From assembly GCA_021810175.1 (NCBI GenBank), contig JAJZJJ010000087.1:1-8795 (forward strand): a stretch of DNA of 8,795 nt. The letters are read 5' to 3'. Source of the DNA: Acidobacteriota bacterium. Lineage in GTDB: Bacteria > Acidobacteriota > Terriglobia > Terriglobales > Acidobacteriaceae. Of the stretch, positions 6,989 to 8,795 are shown in pieces (position 1 is the stretch's first letter; each line of letters starts with the position of its first letter). The notes under the pieces were generated by a model that saw only the letters and a list, made by a program, of their open reading frames with translations, ran no database searches and was not told the origin of the DNA. A program made the translations under genes and the position numbers.

Positions 6989-7681
6989 ATGAAGTTCAAC
7001 GTGAAATCCCTGATTGCAGTCGCGATTCTCACAACCGCCGGCGTTGCAGCGAACGCGCTCTCAAGACCCCATTCCAATACCCTCCGGGTCGAATCTCCAG
7101 CCGGCAATCCCACCCTCGCGCAGCCTGGCGCGGAAGCAATGTATCTCTACTACGACAACCTCGGACAAGCATTGCTCTATGTGGAGTCCGATCACGGCCG
7201 CGTACTGGCCACTCTGAACGTGACAAATCCGGCAGCGATTCGCAGGGTTGCCGTGACCGAATTGCGCGTTCCCTCGGGGTACGATTTTGTACGGGCTATC
7301 GGCGATCGCGCGGTTCTGATCCGCTTTCGCAAGACCGGCCAAGTGGCGGCGCTCTGCTTCAAGCGCGATAAGCATCCCGTGCTCAAGAACCTATCCGTCC
7401 TTCGCGACGCGGTGCAGCAGAAATTGGGGCAGACCGGCCTCCTGATCTCGAATCAACAAACACCCCCTGCGGCATCCGGCGATCCTCAGAATTTCGAGGT
7501 TGTGGACACCGAAAACGCAACGCATCCAGTAGTCCTGGCAACAGTCGCCGCAGTGACCGAGCAAGTATCAAACCCCGATACCGGCACGCTCTTCCTGCTG
7601 AACCGCAATGGAATCACCGTGGTGCGCCGGCTACGTGTCGAAGCAGAGCACCAGATGGAACTGGATCAGCTCCGAGGCTGA
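6989..7681 (+). CDS. Secreted protein of unknown function, possibly beta-propeller-like
   Basis: A 230-residue protein that I do not recognise. Residues 1-23 look like a Sec signal peptide: Lys2 and Lys6, a hydrophobic stretch at 8-21, then ANA at 21-23 as a signal peptidase I site, so export to the periplasm or beyond is likely. The mature part has no further membrane segment and one Cys (123). It alternates short beta-rich units ending in charged or Asn/Pro turns (about 60-92, 105-137, 168-190 and 199-222). FEVVDTENATHPVVLATV at 169-186 is reminiscent of LVIVD-type propeller blades, which is only an impression. Codon use is less C-biased than in the neighbours: in codons 2-51, 32 of 50 third positions are G or C (21 C), against 45 of 50 (38 C) in the methyltransferase. 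It is transcribed divergently from dnaE and probably alone. Confidence 0.82.
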   Translation: MKFNVKSLIAVAILTTAGVAANALSRPHSNTLRVESPAGNPTLAQPGAEAMYLYYDNLGQALLYVESDHGRVLATLNVTNPAAIRRVAVTELRVPSGYDFVRAIGDRAVLIRFRKTGQVAALCFKRDKHPVLKNLSVLRDAVQQKLGQTGLLISNQQTPPAASGDPQNFEVVDTENATHPVVLATVAAVTEQVSNPDTGTLFLLNRNGITVVRRLRVEAEHQMELDQLRG

Positions 7682-7708
7682 ACTCCTGCTGATTCCGGAT
7701 GAAAACCC

Positions 7709-7745
7709 CCTGGCGGAGAAGAAATCATGGAACTTCTTCGCCAGG
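7709..7745. other. 13-bp hairpin downstream of the secreted-protein gene
   Basis: CCTGGCGGAGAAG (7709-7721) pairs with CTTCTTCGCCAGG (7733-7745) over 13 bp with a single G-U pair and an 11-base loop. It begins 28 bases after the stop at 7681. No T tract follows on the + strand, so it is not a classical intrinsic terminator. On the - strand GGGGGTTTT follows. It could end transcription imperfectly, protect a 3' end, or act as a regulatory leader. Confidence 0.55.
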
Positions 7746-7908
7746 ATTCAGCGCTTGCTCTCCAAATAGCAACTGCCGGCAACTTTCTATCTTGAAGCGA
7801 TCTCCGCACCCCGGGCGTTCGCCATTGATCCAAGCCCTGCGTCGAAGGCGTATTCGCCCGCGATGCTGGCGTCTTCAGCAAATCCTCACCCACTTCTGTT
7901 ACAACTTC

Positions 7909-7914
7909 TATAAT
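7909..7914 (+). promoter_or_regulatory. -10 box of the likely methyltransferase promoter
   Basis: A perfect TATAAT followed by a T-rich then GC-rich stretch, about 97 bases before the methyltransferase ATG. Transcription would start near 7921, giving a leader of about 90 bases. The -35 is weak: CTCACC at 7885-7890 with an 18-base spacer is the best I can find. Confidence 0.5.
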
Positions 7915-8010
7915 GCTTTTTCCCGCCGTAAATTCTCACCCGCTGCGATTTGTCGACTCCCCACCCCCTTCCGGCAAATTCCCTCAACCCTGCGGAGAGA
8001 AACCCACCGC

Positions 8011-8625
8011 ATGAACTGGCCCCCCATCAACTGGCCAGACATCAAGTGGCCCGAAGCCAATCTCAAAGACACCCTCACGTTCCTCCGCGCCATCACCGCT
8101 GACCCCTCCCAGGTCGGCGCCATCGCCCCCTCCGGCCCCGCGCTCGCCCGCCTCATCACCAGCGAAATCGGCAGCCACTCCGGCCCCATCATCGAGCTCG
8201 GCCCCGGAACCGGCGTCTTCACTCAGGCCCTCCTCGACCAGGGCGTCCGCGAACGCGACCTCACCCTCGTCGAAACCAGCCCCGAATTCGCCCGGCTCCT
8301 CCGCCAGCGATTCCCCGCTGCGCGCGTCCTCCACATGGATGCACGCCATCTCCACCGCCGCAACCTCTTCCCCCAAAACTCCATCGGAGCCGTCGTCAGC
8401 GGCCTCCCGCTGCTCAACCTCTCGCCGCCCCGCGTCCTCGCACTTCTCCGCGGAGCCTTCCGCTGCATGCAGCCCGGCGGAGCCTTCTATCAATTCACCT
8501 ACGGCCCACTCTGCCCCGTGCCCAAACCCTGCCTCGACCGCCTCAATCTTCAGGCCACCTGCCTCGGACGCGCCTTCATCAACATCCCGCCCGCCGCCGT
8601 CTACCGCATCACCCAGTCCGCATAA
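8011..8625 (+). CDS. SAM-dependent methyltransferase, phospholipid N-methyltransferase-like
   Basis: A class I methyltransferase of 204 residues. The SAM-binding motif I is ELGPGTGVF at 62-70, the acidic residue that ends strand 2 is Glu88 (LVETS), MDAR lies at 109-112, and VVSGLPLLNL at 128-137 is the motif IV region. SGLPLL, together with TFLRAITADPSQVGAIAPSG near 23-42, is the look of PmtA-type phosphatidylethanolamine N-methyltransferases and of related rRNA adenine dimethylases. Lipid headgroup methylation is therefore the leading guess, at moderate confidence. The ATG at 8011 is chosen because the family begins near here and GGAGAG (7994-7999) lies 11 bases upstream. The N-terminus (residues 2-16) carries three five-residue Trp-Pro repeats encoded by a 15-base tandem repeat. 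Codons are strongly C-ending. The gene is followed after 85 bases by a co-directional reductase gene. Confidence 0.82.
   Translation: MNWPPINWPDIKWPEANLKDTLTFLRAITADPSQVGAIAPSGPALARLITSEIGSHSGPIIELGPGTGVFTQALLDQGVRERDLTLVETSPEFARLLRQRFPAARVLHMDARHLHRRNLFPQNSIGAVVSGLPLLNLSPPRVLALLRGAFRCMQPGGAFYQFTYGPLCPVPKPCLDRLNLQATCLGRAFINIPPAAVYRITQSA
8014..8058 (+). repeat. Three-copy 15-base in-frame tandem repeat
   Basis: Units at 8014-8028, 8029-8043 and 8044-8058 encode NWPPI, NWPDI and KWPEA. The frame-keeping unit of (N/K)WPx(I/A) gives the methyltransferase a Trp-Pro start. The third copy is the most diverged. Confidence 0.75.
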
Positions 8626-8710
8626 TCCAGGCCCTCACCCACCACCGGCAAGAAACCATCACCACCCTCCGCCCCGCATCCCCTCGCCCATCCCCGTCAT
8701 CCAACCAGCC

Positions 8711-8795
8711 ATGAGCACAAACACTTCTCTTCCACACCGCGCCCTCGGACGCAACGGCCTCAACGTCTCCGCGCTCGGCCTCGGCTGCATGGGCA
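8711..8795 (+). CDS. Aldo/keto reductase, N-terminal 28 codons only
   Basis: The frame opens with MSTNTSLPHRALGRNGLNVS and continues to LGLGCMG at the window edge. LGRNGLNVSALGLGCMG matches the first strand and following segment of NADPH-dependent aldo/keto reductases, the barrel enzymes that reduce aldehydes and ketones. The catalytic Asp, Tyr, Lys and His lie beyond the window, so substrate and activity cannot be judged. No ribosome site is visible before the ATG at 8711; the preceding 85 bases are C-rich and contain no terminator. It may be read through from the methyltransferase gene. Confidence 0.8.
   Translation, partial: MSTNTSLPHRALGRNGLNVSALGLGCMG

Larger units (their letters stand above)
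7682..8010. other. Non-coding stretch between the secreted-protein gene and the methyltransferase
   Basis: These 329 bases contain the 7709-7745 hairpin, a 22-codon frame starting inside it (7727-7795, not called as a gene), and a promoter candidate with TATAAT at 7909-7914. The methyltransferase frame is open back to an ATG at 7699, but that upstream part reads as a Arg/Pro/Ser/His-rich jumble typical of non-coding GC-rich DNA. The rest, about 7796-7890, shows nothing I can identify. Confidence 0.6.

Noticed and set aside
6847..7371. + strand open frame starting upstream of the secreted-protein gene
   Set aside because: It overlaps most of that gene in another frame and is Arg/Ser-rich. The AGGAGA and the signal peptide support the 6989 frame instead.
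7666..7893. - strand open frame of 75 codons in the non-coding stretch
   Set aside because: No ribosome site, no recognisable motif, overlaps the end of the secreted-protein gene and crosses the hairpin. Judged chance.
7699..8010. Longer methyltransferase starting at the ATG at 7699 (308 residues)
   Set aside because: The added 104 residues are Arg/Pro/Ser/His-rich with no domain character, a perfect TATAAT lies inside them, and the ATG at 8011 has an upstream GGAGAG and the expected family N-terminus.

Overview
The window looks like ordinary chromosomal DNA from a GC-rich, Gram-negative-type soil bacterium. The protein style best fits Acidobacteriota (Acidobacteriaceae/Terriglobales). That assignment rests on general resemblance and is an inference. 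I see no mobile element, CRISPR array, phage gene, tRNA or rRNA.

Layout, left to right. The 3' three quarters of pyrF (orotidine-5'-phosphate decarboxylase, + strand, cut by the window edge) ends in a strong hairpin terminator shared with a convergent 59-codon zinc-ribbon gene on the - strand. After a 209-base gap comes a - strand cluster, probably one operon, read from right to left: dnaE (replicative DNA polymerase III alpha subunit), accA (acetyl-CoA carboxylase carboxyltransferase alpha) and a CPBP-family intramembrane protease with a long disordered tail. The gaps inside it are about 50 to 60 and 9 bases. The dnaE-accA order is the one known from E. coli. A 290-base divergent intergenic region separates dnaE from a + strand gene for a secreted protein of unknown function. 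A 329-base non-coding stretch follows, with an unexplained 13-bp hairpin and a perfect TATAAT box. Then come a + strand SAM-dependent methyltransferase resembling phospholipid N-methyltransferases and the first 28 codons of an aldo/keto reductase.

The genes cover pyrimidine synthesis, DNA replication and the first step of fatty-acid synthesis, with a membrane protease and a likely lipid methyltransferase nearby. No defence or biosynthetic system is assembled here, and I did not find a convincing new multi-gene system.

The points most worth a second look are small. A hairpin encloses the ribosome site and start codon of a 22-codon frame. AccA is short and altered in a normally conserved motif. 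-10-like boxes lie almost on top of the dnaE and accA start codons. The methyltransferase begins with a Trp-Pro tandem repeat. The secreted-protein gene has codon use unlike its neighbours.
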